24,839 bases of DNA from a virus: the IMG/VR virus record IMGVR_UViG_3300020157_000013, positions 1 to 24,839 of that record. The stretch is one strand, 5' to 3'. The notes beneath the pieces are model-generated. The model was not told the origin of the DNA. It worked only from the letters and a program-made list of their open reading frames with translations, and searched no databases. Each line of letters starts with the position of its first letter. The stretch's first letter is position 1. Shown piece after piece: positions 1 through 5,575 of this stretch. A program made the translations under genes and the position numbers.

Positions 1-59
1 CCCCCGTAACCGAAGAACCCGACCCCGAAGAACCCGACCCCGTTGAACCCGCAGCATAA
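1..59 (+). CDS. C-terminal end of an upstream phage gene (partial)
   Basis: Only the last 18 codons are visible, read from base 3 to the TAA at 57-59. They encode an acidic, proline-rich tail of repeated EEPDP units. At the DNA level this is a 15-base unit present twice in tandem (12-26 and 27-41). In phages with the same head genes, the portal (DUF1073) or another head-assembly gene normally lies just upstream of DUF2213, so this is probably the disordered C-terminus of one of those. That assignment rests on gene order only; the visible residues carry no family signature. Confidence 0.6.
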   Translation, partial: PVTEEPDPEEPDPVEPAA

Positions 60-72
60 GATAAGGTTTATC

Positions 73-97
73 TAGGCGCTCTCATGAGCGCCTATTT
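73..97 (+). terminator. Rho-independent terminator after the upstream gene
   Basis: A perfect 9-bp stem (TAGGCGCTC with GAGCGCCTA), a TCAT loop and a short T tract (TTTAT) begin 13 bases after the stop of the upstream gene. It would end the incoming rightward transcript just before the zinc-ribbon gene, whose ATG lies in the T tract. Confidence 0.7.
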
Positions 98-283
98 ATG
101 ATTCCTGATTTAGATTTAATGGATGAAGCTATCCCGGTGCCAGCCTACACCGAACAATGCCCCCAATGCGACAATGACAGGCTAGGCCAGATGATTACCT
201 TACGGCTTCAGTATTGCCCGGTATGCGATACCTGGTTGCGTTACGCAAAAGGATCGCATAGCAAGGCCGACCATGGGGATTAA
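98..283 (+). CDS. Small zinc-ribbon protein
   Basis: A 61-residue protein with two CPxC knuckles: C21-P-Q-C24 and C40-P-V-C43, 15 residues apart. This spacing is typical of a zinc ribbon that binds one Zn ion. The acidic N-terminus and charged C-terminus suggest a soluble protein; the role is unknown. The start is uncertain. ATG 98 follows directly after the terminator hairpin and has no clear Shine-Dalgarno site, and an in-frame ATG at 119 is no better. The gene meets the leftward membrane-protein gene tail to tail with a 4-base overlap of stop codons. The paired knuckles are the main reason to believe it is real. Confidence 0.55.
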   Translation: MIPDLDLMDEAIPVPAYTEQCPQCDNDRLGQMITLRLQYCPVCDTWLRYAKGSHSKADHGD

Positions 284-669
284 TGGTCACGAATGTAAGT
301 AAAATAATCGTGGTAAAACAGGTGTAGCAACATGTTCGTCCATATCTGATAGAACACAATCCCCACCATCCCCAGCGTTAATAATCCCCAGCGGCCTTGT
401 GGGAATGTCGTCATAAAGGCCAGTGTCTTGAGCAGCCACCACGCGCCTAATAGCGTGTTTTTAATGGACACGCGCAGCAGCTCGATAAACTTAACCAGCA
501 ACACTTCAAGCTCACCACATAGCCAGTTAAGCAGTATCAGCAGGGTTTTAAACCCGTCTAGCGCGATGTAGAGCGCGGCAAAGATAAACACAATCACCAG
601 ACCGGCTAGAAAACCCAGTGGGCCAAAGACGAGGAAACACAGGATTAGGAATAATAGGCTGATTATCAT
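280..669 (-). CDS. Multi-pass membrane protein of unknown function
   Basis: A 129-residue, very hydrophobic protein. The first 40 residues form two closely spaced hydrophobic stretches, and a further one or two lie at about residues 42-55 and 98-118, giving a predicted 3-4 transmembrane segments. The C-terminus is rich in aromatic residues and histidine. It is the last gene of the leftward cassette and starts one base after the stop of the 83-aa gene, so the two are surely cotranscribed. A holin or a superinfection-exclusion membrane protein would fit the size and position, but no motif supports either. I do not recognise the family. Confidence 0.6.
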   Translation of the reverse strand: MIISLLFLILCFLVFGPLGFLAGLVIVFIFAALYIALDGFKTLLILLNWLCGELEVLLVKFIELLRVSIKNTLLGAWWLLKTLAFMTTFPQGRWGLLTLGMVGIVFYQIWTNMLLHLFYHDYFTYIRDH

Positions 670-670
670 T

Positions 671-922
671 CTATTTCCCCGTCCGACATAGGCTGATGAT
701 GCCGTCTATATTGATGGTTAAATTATTATAATTTGGAATATTATTTGAAACATCACGGAGCATTCCAGGGACATGTTCGATTAAGTTCGTATCTGTTACA
801 AGTACTGCCGTTTCAAAACATCGGGTGGTTTTGTTGAATAGCGTCGCCACAATGATGGCTGCGTCGTCGTTGGTTTTGATTTTCAAGTCACGAACTATGT
901 TATCCAGCAAATCTTCATACAT
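671..922 (-). CDS. Uncharacterised 83-aa protein of the leftward cassette
   Basis: A soluble 83-residue protein with alternating hydrophobic stretches (for example AAIIVATLF and TAVLVTD) that suggest a small alpha/beta fold. There are two cysteines (one mid-protein, one near the C-terminus) and no recognisable motif. The ATG overlaps the end of the 48-aa zinc-ribbon gene by 8 bases, and an AGGG site lies about 10 bases upstream inside that gene, which suggests translational coupling. The next gene begins right after its stop. Function unknown. Confidence 0.55.
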   Translation of the reverse strand: MYEDLLDNIVRDLKIKTNDDAAIIVATLFNKTTRCFETAVLVTDTNLIEHVPGMLRDVSNNIPNYNNLTINIDGIISLCRTGK

Positions 923-1061
923 AATTTTTTTCCCTATTGCGCTTTAACCGCGCCCTACAGTTACGACACGTTGCCTCAGCTCTCACCATGGCGGTTCTGG
1001 TTTTGCCGCAAACGGGGCAGGTTTTAAGCTCGCGCTTGCGGTAGACTTCGGGGTTAGTCAT
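915..1061 (-). CDS. 48-aa zinc-ribbon protein
   Basis: A very short leftward ORF filling the space between the secreted-protein gene and the 83-aa gene. The protein is strongly basic and has two cysteine knuckles, C15-P-V-C18 and C32-R-N-C35, with 13 residues between them: a compact zinc ribbon or half zinc finger of the sort that binds nucleic acid. It starts with ATG at 1061 ten bases after the stop of the gene before it and overlaps the following gene by 8 bases. That tight packing and the paired knuckles support a real gene despite its length. The role is unknown; nucleic-acid binding is inferred. Confidence 0.6.
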   Translation of the reverse strand: MTNPEVYRKRELKTCPVCGKTRTAMVRAEATCRNCRARLKRNREKNYV

Positions 1062-1070
1062 GGGTTATCA

Positions 1071-1433
1071 TTATTTATTACAATCATTAAAATAAATATC
1101 TTTAGCCGCTTTCACCAATTCAACGGGAAGCCTTCCCTTTCCCCCCATTTCCGGTGACGATCTCATAATATTCAACATATCAATGCAGAATCCAATATGG
1201 CCGCCATGGGTATCGGGTTCAAGCCCTTCTACTTTAAACGTGCCGCCTTTAAAAGTTTTGCTGGGGGGTATAACAATGTCTCTAGCACAATATATTGTTT
1301 CTTTATAAGTATCACCCTCAAACATTTGTCCGTGTGGAATGGTAACCGTTCTTGTAAATGTACAGGGCGAATCAGCAAACGACGTATTCATAAATGCGGT
1401 AAAAAGCAGGGTACTCAGTATTAATTTTTTCAT
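1071..1433 (-). CDS. Secreted four-cysteine protein of unknown function
   Basis: A 120-residue protein with a textbook Sec signal peptide: MKK, a hydrophobic core, then cleavage probably after A20 in the SFA-DS context. The mature part of about 100 residues has four cysteines (C24, C49, C83, C118), allowing two disulfides, so the product is likely periplasmic or exported. The central section (about residues 28-70) looks beta-rich. A GAGAGACAC sequence just before the ATG serves as the ribosome site, almost the same as in front of the 89-aa gene upstream. A signal peptide on cargo inside a head-gene region suggests a lysogenic-conversion (moron) function. The family is not recognised. Confidence 0.65.
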   Translation of the reverse strand: MKKLILSTLLFTAFMNTSFADSPCTFTRTVTIPHGQMFEGDTYKETIYCARDIVIPPSKTFKGGTFKVEGLEPDTHGGHIGFCIDMLNIMRSSPEMGGKGRLPVELVKAAKDIYFNDCNK

Positions 1434-1488
1434 TGTGTCTCTCTAGTTTAGTTATTGTTGTTTTAGTGCCGTCCGTGGCGGGGGTGTT

Positions 1489-1758
1489 TTAGTAATGATG
1501 ACGGCTACTTACATCGTTCCAGTCGCCTAAATCACGCGGATTAGCTTGTAATATTAACGATCCATAACCTGAGTAATAACCACCTTTCCAGCCAAGTATT
1601 TTTTTAGCTTTGGTGATTTCTTTTTTAGTTTTCTTGTCGTCTGCAATACCGTGTCCGTTATCAATAAATATTTCAACCTCATCACGCGAAGCATTTAAAA
1701 CAGCTTCCATGTTCATGCCGTTTTTCAGTAATGTTTTTAATATTTGGCTCTTAGTCAT
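1489..1758 (-). CDS. Uncharacterised 89-aa protein
   Basis: The start is placed at the internal ATG (MTKSQ...) because a GAGAGAGAGACA purine run lies directly before it; the longer 98-codon reading from 1785 lacks a site. The protein has a helical, lysine-rich N-terminal two thirds with a KKEITKAKKILGW segment and a glycine/tyrosine-rich patch (GGYYSGYGS). It ends in SSRHHY. No catalytic motif or known domain is recognised. It is separated from the KilA-N gene by a hairpin and has its own promoter-like sequence. Confidence 0.5.
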   Translation of the reverse strand: MTKSQILKTLLKNGMNMEAVLNASRDEVEIFIDNGHGIADDKKTKKEITKAKKILGWKGGYYSGYGSLILQANPRDLGDWNDVSSRHHY

Positions 1759-1802
1759 TGTCTCTCTCTCGTTAATCGTCATCAAGTCGTGACGTTGGGT
1801 AA

Positions 1803-1830
1803 AGTATAACAGATTAAAACACTAACGCAA
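1803..1830 (-). promoter_or_regulatory. Possible sigma70 promoter for the 89-aa and downstream leftward genes
   Basis: On the minus strand TTGCGT (1825-1830) and TATACT (1803-1808) are 16 bases apart, about 45 bases upstream of the ATG at 1758. The -35 element overlaps the hairpin that follows the KilA-N gene, so the cargo genes could be expressed independently of KilA-N. Inferred from consensus similarity only. Confidence 0.35.
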
Positions 1831-1837
1831 GTGTTTT
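1816..1837 (-). terminator. Candidate terminator after the KilA-N gene
   Basis: An inverted repeat, AAAACACT (1816-1823) with AGTGTTTT (1830-1837) and a 6-base loop, begins 6 bases past the KilA-N stop. Read leftward, its 3' arm ends in TTTT followed by AAT. The stem is AT-rich, so termination may be only partial. Confidence 0.45.
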
Positions 1838-1842
1838 GTTTA

Positions 1843-2493
1843 TTATTTAACAAGACTATCTTGCTGAGGAAACAGACCAACAACCGATTCTTCAAATAAA
1901 ACCGTGTTGCCTTTCTTTCCTATGACGTGGCGTGATGTATCAAGCGCGTAGTATTCGGCTTTATCGTGCTGAGGAATCCAGCGACGGCCTACTTCACCAA
2001 TAGAGACTAAGTGATCGAAGTAAGGTTTTACTTTTGCGGTAGCCACTTGCAGGATGACAGCTAATGATTGTTTGTCGCGTGGCTCACGACGGAACATATC
2101 AAGTTGAACTTCATTGAGCTGGTTTTTAACGGCTATGACGGCTTCATTAGTTTGGGCATTAACTAGCGCGTCGAATGTGCGGACTACCAATAAATAAAAT
2201 TTTGGATTAATCCACATGGCGTATGTGTAGACTAATTCTTTACAAACATAGGTTCCATGAAATTCTTTAGGGCCAGATTCTATAACTAAAATGCTACCAG
2301 ATTTAGGTACACCATTTTCGTAATTTTCATTTCCTAATTCGTGTATAAGTGACTTTGTACTTTTTAAAATCAAATATTTTGACGGCAAGTTTTTTAATTC
2401 TCCACCACTCGCTTTCCATAAGTCAGTGAGCAGATAAAGCCCATTAGCAGATTGATGAATGGTGATGGTGCCAATAGTGATTGAATTATTCAT
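1843..2493 (-). CDS. KilA-N domain protein (antirepressor-like)
   Basis: A 216-residue protein with an N-terminal KilA-N domain, a DNA-binding fold common in phage antirepressors and large DNA viruses. Visible hallmarks are the N-terminal beta hairpin with LYLLTDLWKASGG (about 19-31) and the conserved core TYVCKELVYTYAMWI (81-95), followed by P97 and a hydrophobic helix. Residues 115-216 form a variable C-terminal part with a charged linker and a region ending EESVVGLF. A strong AAGGA site precedes the ATG. A TATAAT promoter and a folded leader lie upstream. In temperate phages such proteins often counter repressors or regulate late genes. That role is inferred here from family and context. 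Confidence 0.85.
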   Translation of the reverse strand: MNNSITIGTITIHQSANGLYLLTDLWKASGGELKNLPSKYLILKSTKSLIHELGNENYENGVPKSGSILVIESGPKEFHGTYVCKELVYTYAMWINPKFYLLVVRTFDALVNAQTNEAVIAVKNQLNEVQLDMFRREPRDKQSLAVILQVATAKVKPYFDHLVSIGEVGRRWIPQHDKAEYYALDTSRHVIGKKGNTVLFEESVVGLFPQQDSLVK

Positions 2494-2520
2494 TTTGATT
2501 CCTTTTTAGTTAGGGATTAG

Positions 2521-2579
2521 AGATGCTGGGTCGCCTTTCTAAAGGGCGGTTCGGTCACGTTTACCTATCCAGCGGGGTG
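2521..2579 (-). ncRNA. Structured leader of the KilA-N gene, candidate C4-type antisense RNA
   Basis: Between the promoter and the KilA-N gene the leftward transcript can fold into an outer stem GCTGG/CCAGC (2569-2573 with 2525-2529) that encloses two hairpins. One is a short GGT...ACC hairpin (2553-2565); the other is a CGCC...GGCG hairpin (2532-2548) with CCTTT in its 5' arm. That CCTTT is complementary to AAAGG in the KilA-N ribosome site (2501-2505). A three-stem RNA at the head of an antirepressor transcript, complementary to its ribosome site, is the arrangement known for the C4 RNA of phages P1 and P7. The identification is by position and hand-folding, not by a covariance model. Confidence 0.5.
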
Positions 2580-2580
2580 T

Positions 2581-2589
2581 ATTATACCA
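2581..2589 (-). promoter_or_regulatory. Extended -10 promoter for the KilA-N transcript
   Basis: The minus strand reads TGGTATAAT, a perfect TATAAT with the TGn extension that can work without a good -35 box; no TTGACA-like box is visible at the right distance. Transcription would start near 2573-2575 and give a leader of about 80 bases. Confidence 0.5.
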
Positions 2590-2608
2590 CCATTACGACC
2601 TGTTTTAT

Positions 2609-2640
2609 AATAAAGGGGTGGGAAATCCCCATCCTTTATT
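2609..2640 (-). terminator. Inverted repeat after the HTH gene, possible terminator
   Basis: AATAAAGG (2609-2616) pairs with CCTTTATT (2633-2640), and TGGG (2619-2622) pairs with CCCA (2628-2631), with a small internal bulge. This gives a stem of about 12 bp, 58 bases past the HTH gene. In leftward reading the 3' arm CCTTTATTAT is only moderately U-rich. It sits just before the KilA-N promoter and could insulate the two units. Confidence 0.4.
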
Positions 2641-2697
2641 CAAGTCGTTTTGAAACGCTTTGAATATTTACGAAAAGTGATGGAAGGAATCGTACTA

Positions 2698-2874
2698 TCA
2701 CTTCACCAACTCCCGCATAAAAAGCTCAATACACTTAGGCACATTACATTCCCCGCTCGCATACCGCTTGACGGTCATGACGCTGATTCCCAGCCTTAAC
2801 GCTAACGGCTTTTGATAGCCGTGCATGATGCCGACAATGCGCTGGCCTAACATAATAAATTCATAACTCAACAT
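2698..2874 (-). CDS. Small Cro/C1-type helix-turn-helix protein
   Basis: A 58-residue protein from ATG 2874, chosen because AAGG lies 9 bases upstream; an in-frame GTG at 2907 would add 11 residues but has no site. Residues 21-42 (QKPLALRLGISVMTVKRYAS) fit a helix-turn-helix: the ALRLGIS turn, then VMTVKRY as the recognition helix, followed by a GECNVP loop and a final helix. It is about the length of a minimal Cro-like repressor. It is divergent from the head operon, with a palindromic promoter region between them that it may bind. That target is inferred. Confidence 0.65.
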   Translation of the reverse strand: MLSYEFIMLGQRIVGIMHGYQKPLALRLGISVMTVKRYASGECNVPKCIELFMRELVK

Positions 2875-2920
2875 GGCTAAAATCCTTAAAGTTTCATTCA
2901 GTGTCACTTTAGATTACGCC

Positions 2921-2954
2921 TTGTTTTAATGCAATATATAAGAGTATATAGTGC
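2921..2954 (+). promoter_or_regulatory. Promoter with overlapping palindromic operator before the head operon
   Basis: TTGTTT (2921-2926) and TATATA (2945-2950) are 18 bases apart upstream of the DUF2213 gene. Overlapping the -10 is an inverted repeat with 10-base arms, GCAATATATA (2931-2940) and TATATAGTGC (2945-2954), that match at 9 of 10 positions around an AGAG centre. This looks like a dimer-binding operator in the divergent region between the HTH gene and the head genes. Confidence 0.45.
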
Positions 2955-2984
2955 GTTTTATTAATACTAAACGGGGATTAATAC

Positions 2985-4439
2985 GTGGACAGTGATTTTC
3001 TAGCTTACGACAAGAACACCGTCAGGCGACTGGACGAGGACGGTAGACTTCACGTCTCCACCACCAACATCAGCAAGTCAGCCATTAACCCGTACTATGG
3101 CCGTGAAATACCGGACTATCAGGCACTCGGCCTCGATGCCAACACGGTTTACCAGCTATTCCGTGACCCTGAAGAACTCAAGAAAGCCGCAGCAACTTTT
3201 AACAATATCCCGCTTTTAAGCAAACACATTCCCGTTTCCGCGCAAGATCACCAGCCGGATAGCGTGGTCGGTTCCACAGGAACAGACGCACAGTTTGATG
3301 GCACCTATCTCAAGAACTCCTTAGTTATCTGGGCAGCAGATGCCATTACCGGCATTGATAACAACGAACAACGTGAACTTTCATGCGCCTACCGTTACCG
3401 CGCCGATATGACACACGGCACTTACGGGGGCGAACACTATGACGGCGTGATGCGTGACATTCGCGGCAATCATGTAGCTCTGGTTGCAGTTGGCAGGGCT
3501 GGGCGTGATGTGATTGTAGGTGATGCCAAGATGGATGATGAAGGCCACTGGGTTACTATCGAAGGCGAACACGTAAAATTCAGCGGGGAAGGCAATGTTA
3601 TCAGCGGGGGCGGCAGCTCTCAGAAGGAAGCCAAGCAAGAACCGAAGGAAGCGGAAACCATTACCCGACCAAAGAGCGAAAATGAAAGACACGCGCTTGC
3701 ATCAAAGCTGACAGAAGGTATTGAAACAAGCGGATATGACAGCGACAAAAACAAATTACGTAACGCTCTCAATGAAGCTGCTACTTTATTAAGGGCTGGC
3801 ATAGGCAATTATAAAGACGACGCAGCCTATAACGCGCTTTATCAAAGTGCAGTAAGAACAAGAGAAAAGTTATTGGCTATGCATGCCAAAACAAGTAAGC
3901 CTACCAAACTCGCCACCGACAGCGACCCCATTATCGACGTGCCTACATTTTTACAGGGCTTATTAAGTGCTGAAGATTTTAATACCGCAATACACCTTAT
4001 GCAGCGTTTAGCTGTAGATTCAACTAACCAACCAGGAGCGGCCACCATGTCCGACTTACCCGAAGATCAAGCGGCAAAAGAAGCCGAAGAAACTCAAGAA
4101 ACAGAACCCGAAGTAACATTGGCCGCGATGGACGCGGCGATTGCACAGGCTGAACAAAAAACCATCCTGAAAATGCGCGCCATTCAAGCCGCAGAAAAAG
4201 CGGTTTTCCCTTACGTGGGCGAACTGGTGGCGCAAGACTCAGCCGAAGATGTGTACAAAACCGCACTCACAGCGTTAGGCGTGGCACTGGATGACGTGCA
4301 TCCGTCCGCTTACAAGCACATTTTAGCGGCGCAGCCTAAACCGTCAGCGGCACCCGTTACGCAGGCAATGGACGAGGCGAATTATCATGATTTCGCTGAG
4401 AAATTCCCAGCCGCTTCACTCATCACTCAACTGGGGTAA
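2985..4439 (+). CDS. DUF2213 head protein (likely prohead protease / scaffold precursor)
   Basis: 484 residues from a GTG start preceded by GGGG eight bases upstream. Residues 1-180 are a DUF2213 domain. Recognisable stretches include [34 protein letters not shown], the [11 protein letters not shown] core and [19 protein letters not shown]2213 proteins sit between portal and capsid genes and are thought to act in prohead maturation or assembly. [16 protein letters not shown] segment follows (about 187-201), then a charged helical linker to about 350. An acidic, helical C-terminal part has its own start codon and ribosome site (separate entry). The protease role is inferred from genome position; I cannot point to a catalytic triad with certainty. 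Confidence 0.85.
   Translation: MDSDFLAYDKNTVRRLDEDGRLHVSTTNISKSAINPYYGREIPDYQALGLDANTVYQLFRDPEELKKAAATFNNIPLLSKHIPVSAQDHQPDSVVGSTGTDAQFDGTYLKNSLVIWAADAITGIDNNEQRELSCAYRYRADMTHGTYGGEHYDGVMRDIRGNHVALVAVGRAGRDVIVGDAKMDDEGHWVTIEGEHVKFSGEGNVISGGGSSQKEAKQEPKEAETITRPKSENERHALASKLTEGIETSGYDSDKNKLRNALNEAATLLRAGIGNYKDDAAYNALYQSAVRTREKLLAMHAKTSKPTKLATDSDPIIDVPTFLQGLLSAEDFNTAIHLMQRLAVDSTNQPGAATMSDLPEDQAAKEAEETQETEPEVTLAAMDAAIAQAEQKTILKMRAIQAAEKAVFPYVGELVAQDSAEDVYKTALTALGVALDDVHPSAYKHILAAQPKPSAAPVTQAMDEANYHDFAEKFPAASLITQLG
4047..4439 (+). CDS. Probable nested in-frame scaffolding protein
   Basis: Inside the DUF2213 gene, in the same frame, ATG 4047 (M355) follows a perfect AGGAG (4034-4038) at the ideal 8-base spacing, a better initiation site than that of the full gene. 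It would yield a 130-residue acidic protein: a Glu-rich N-terminus ([18 protein letters not shown]), a long Ala/Glu/Lys helix around residues 25-60 and an [11 protein letters not shown] end. This mirrors phage lambda, where the scaffold Nu3 is made from an internal start in the protease gene C. The sequence shows the site; its use in vivo is inferred. Confidence 0.6.
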   Translation: MSDLPEDQAAKEAEETQETEPEVTLAAMDAAIAQAEQKTILKMRAIQAAEKAVFPYVGELVAQDSAEDVYKTALTALGVALDDVHPSAYKHILAAQPKPSAAPVTQAMDEANYHDFAEKFPAASLITQLG

Positions 4440-4445
4440 TCAGCC

Positions 4446-5570
4446 ATGGCCTTTCAAACTCAAGTCAACGTACAACCCGCTCCCGCGGTCGCAGGCGATT
4501 TCGCCAGTGCGAACCCACGAGCTTCCGTTTTAACCACACCTGGCGGCTTAGTCGCAGGCGCAAGCGGCGTAACCGTTGGTCGCTTTGCCTGGGTCGATCC
4601 AGCCGCACCGACGATAGCCAATAACTTTGGCTCATCCACGTCCGGCGCACCAATTGGCTTCGTACACCGCGAACAGCAAGCGTTAATTACCACGTTCTTA
4701 GGCATGGCGACCCAAACCGTACCCACCGGCTTACCCGTTACCTTGCACCAAGCAGGCGATTTCTGGGCGGTTAATAACGGCGTTAGTGCAGCCGCCGTCA
4801 ATGACACCATTTACGCAAGTTATGCAGACGGCACGATTGCACCGAACACCATCCAAACCGCAGCGGCTTTCACGGCTTCCGTGGGCGCTTCCTGCACCGC
4901 CTCAATCGGTGCGGTTATCGCGTCAGCTACCGGCGCAGGCACGACTTGGACAGTCGTTACACTGACTTCCGGCGTATTGCATGTCGGTGACATTATTACC
5001 GGCGCCAGCGTCCCTGTAGGCACTTATATTGTGTCCTTAGGCACAGGCACAGGCGGCACAGGTACTTATATCACCAGTGCAGCCACTACCGGCACAACAG
5101 AGGCGGCTACCACTGTATCAACAGTTCTTGATGTAACAACCGTAGCAGGTGGATTTATTTATGCGGGCGATATTGTTGCCAATGCGACAACTGCCAATTC
5201 ACCAATTACCGCTGTTTTAACCGGCACCGTGGCAGGCGTAGGCACTTATAGACTAGGCGGGGCAGCACAGTATATGGCCTCCGGCGCGTCTAAACTGGTT
5301 ACGTCTTACCAGCTTCACGTCACCGCCGTAGCTTCCGGTACGCTACACGTAGGCGATCCGATTGCGACACTGGCTGTCACTTCCGGCTCGGTTATCGCAG
5401 CACTAGGAACCGGCGTGGGCGGCATAGGCAATTACACGCTTAACAAAACGTCAGCCTATACCGCGTCTGGATCAGCCGCGACCGTGTGCGGGGTGGCGAC
5501 AAAATGGAAAGCCATGACAGCCGGGGCCGTGGGTGAACTGATTAAAATTTCAACCTGGTTACTGGGGTAA
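4446..5570 (+). CDS. Capsid cement/decoration protein (Gp24-like) with inserted repeat modules
   Basis: 374 residues, roughly twice the usual length of Gp24-like structural cement proteins. Residues 1-135 (FQTQVNVQPAPAVAGDFAS... to the YASYADGTI region) and the last 25 (WKAMTAGAVGELIKISTWL) match the family, which binds the outside of DUF2184-type capsids. Between them, about residues 140-350, lie roughly three copies of a beta-rich, Gly/Thr-rich module. Each ends in a GTGTGGTGTY-like turn whose Tyr falls at residues 208, 268 and 330, a period of about 61. The modules probably project from the capsid surface. The same module recurs in two other virion proteins of this window. It lies 6 bases after DUF2213 and 5 before the major capsid gene. 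Confidence 0.8.
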   Translation: MAFQTQVNVQPAPAVAGDFASANPRASVLTTPGGLVAGASGVTVGRFAWVDPAAPTIANNFGSSTSGAPIGFVHREQQALITTFLGMATQTVPTGLPVTLHQAGDFWAVNNGVSAAAVNDTIYASYADGTIAPNTIQTAAAFTASVGASCTASIGAVIASATGAGTTWTVVTLTSGVLHVGDIITGASVPVGTYIVSLGTGTGGTGTYITSAATTGTTEAATTVSTVLDVTTVAGGFIYAGDIVANATTANSPITAVLTGTVAGVGTYRLGGAAQYMASGASKLVTSYQLHVTAVASGTLHVGDPIATLAVTSGSVIAALGTGVGGIGNYTLNKTSAYTASGSAATVCGVATKWKAMTAGAVGELIKISTWLLG

Positions 5571-5575
5571 ACGTC

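Noticed and set aside
1197-1424. A rightward 75-codon frame opposite the secreted-protein gene
   Set aside because: The leftward gene has a signal peptide and a ribosome site; the rightward frame has neither and a poor composition.
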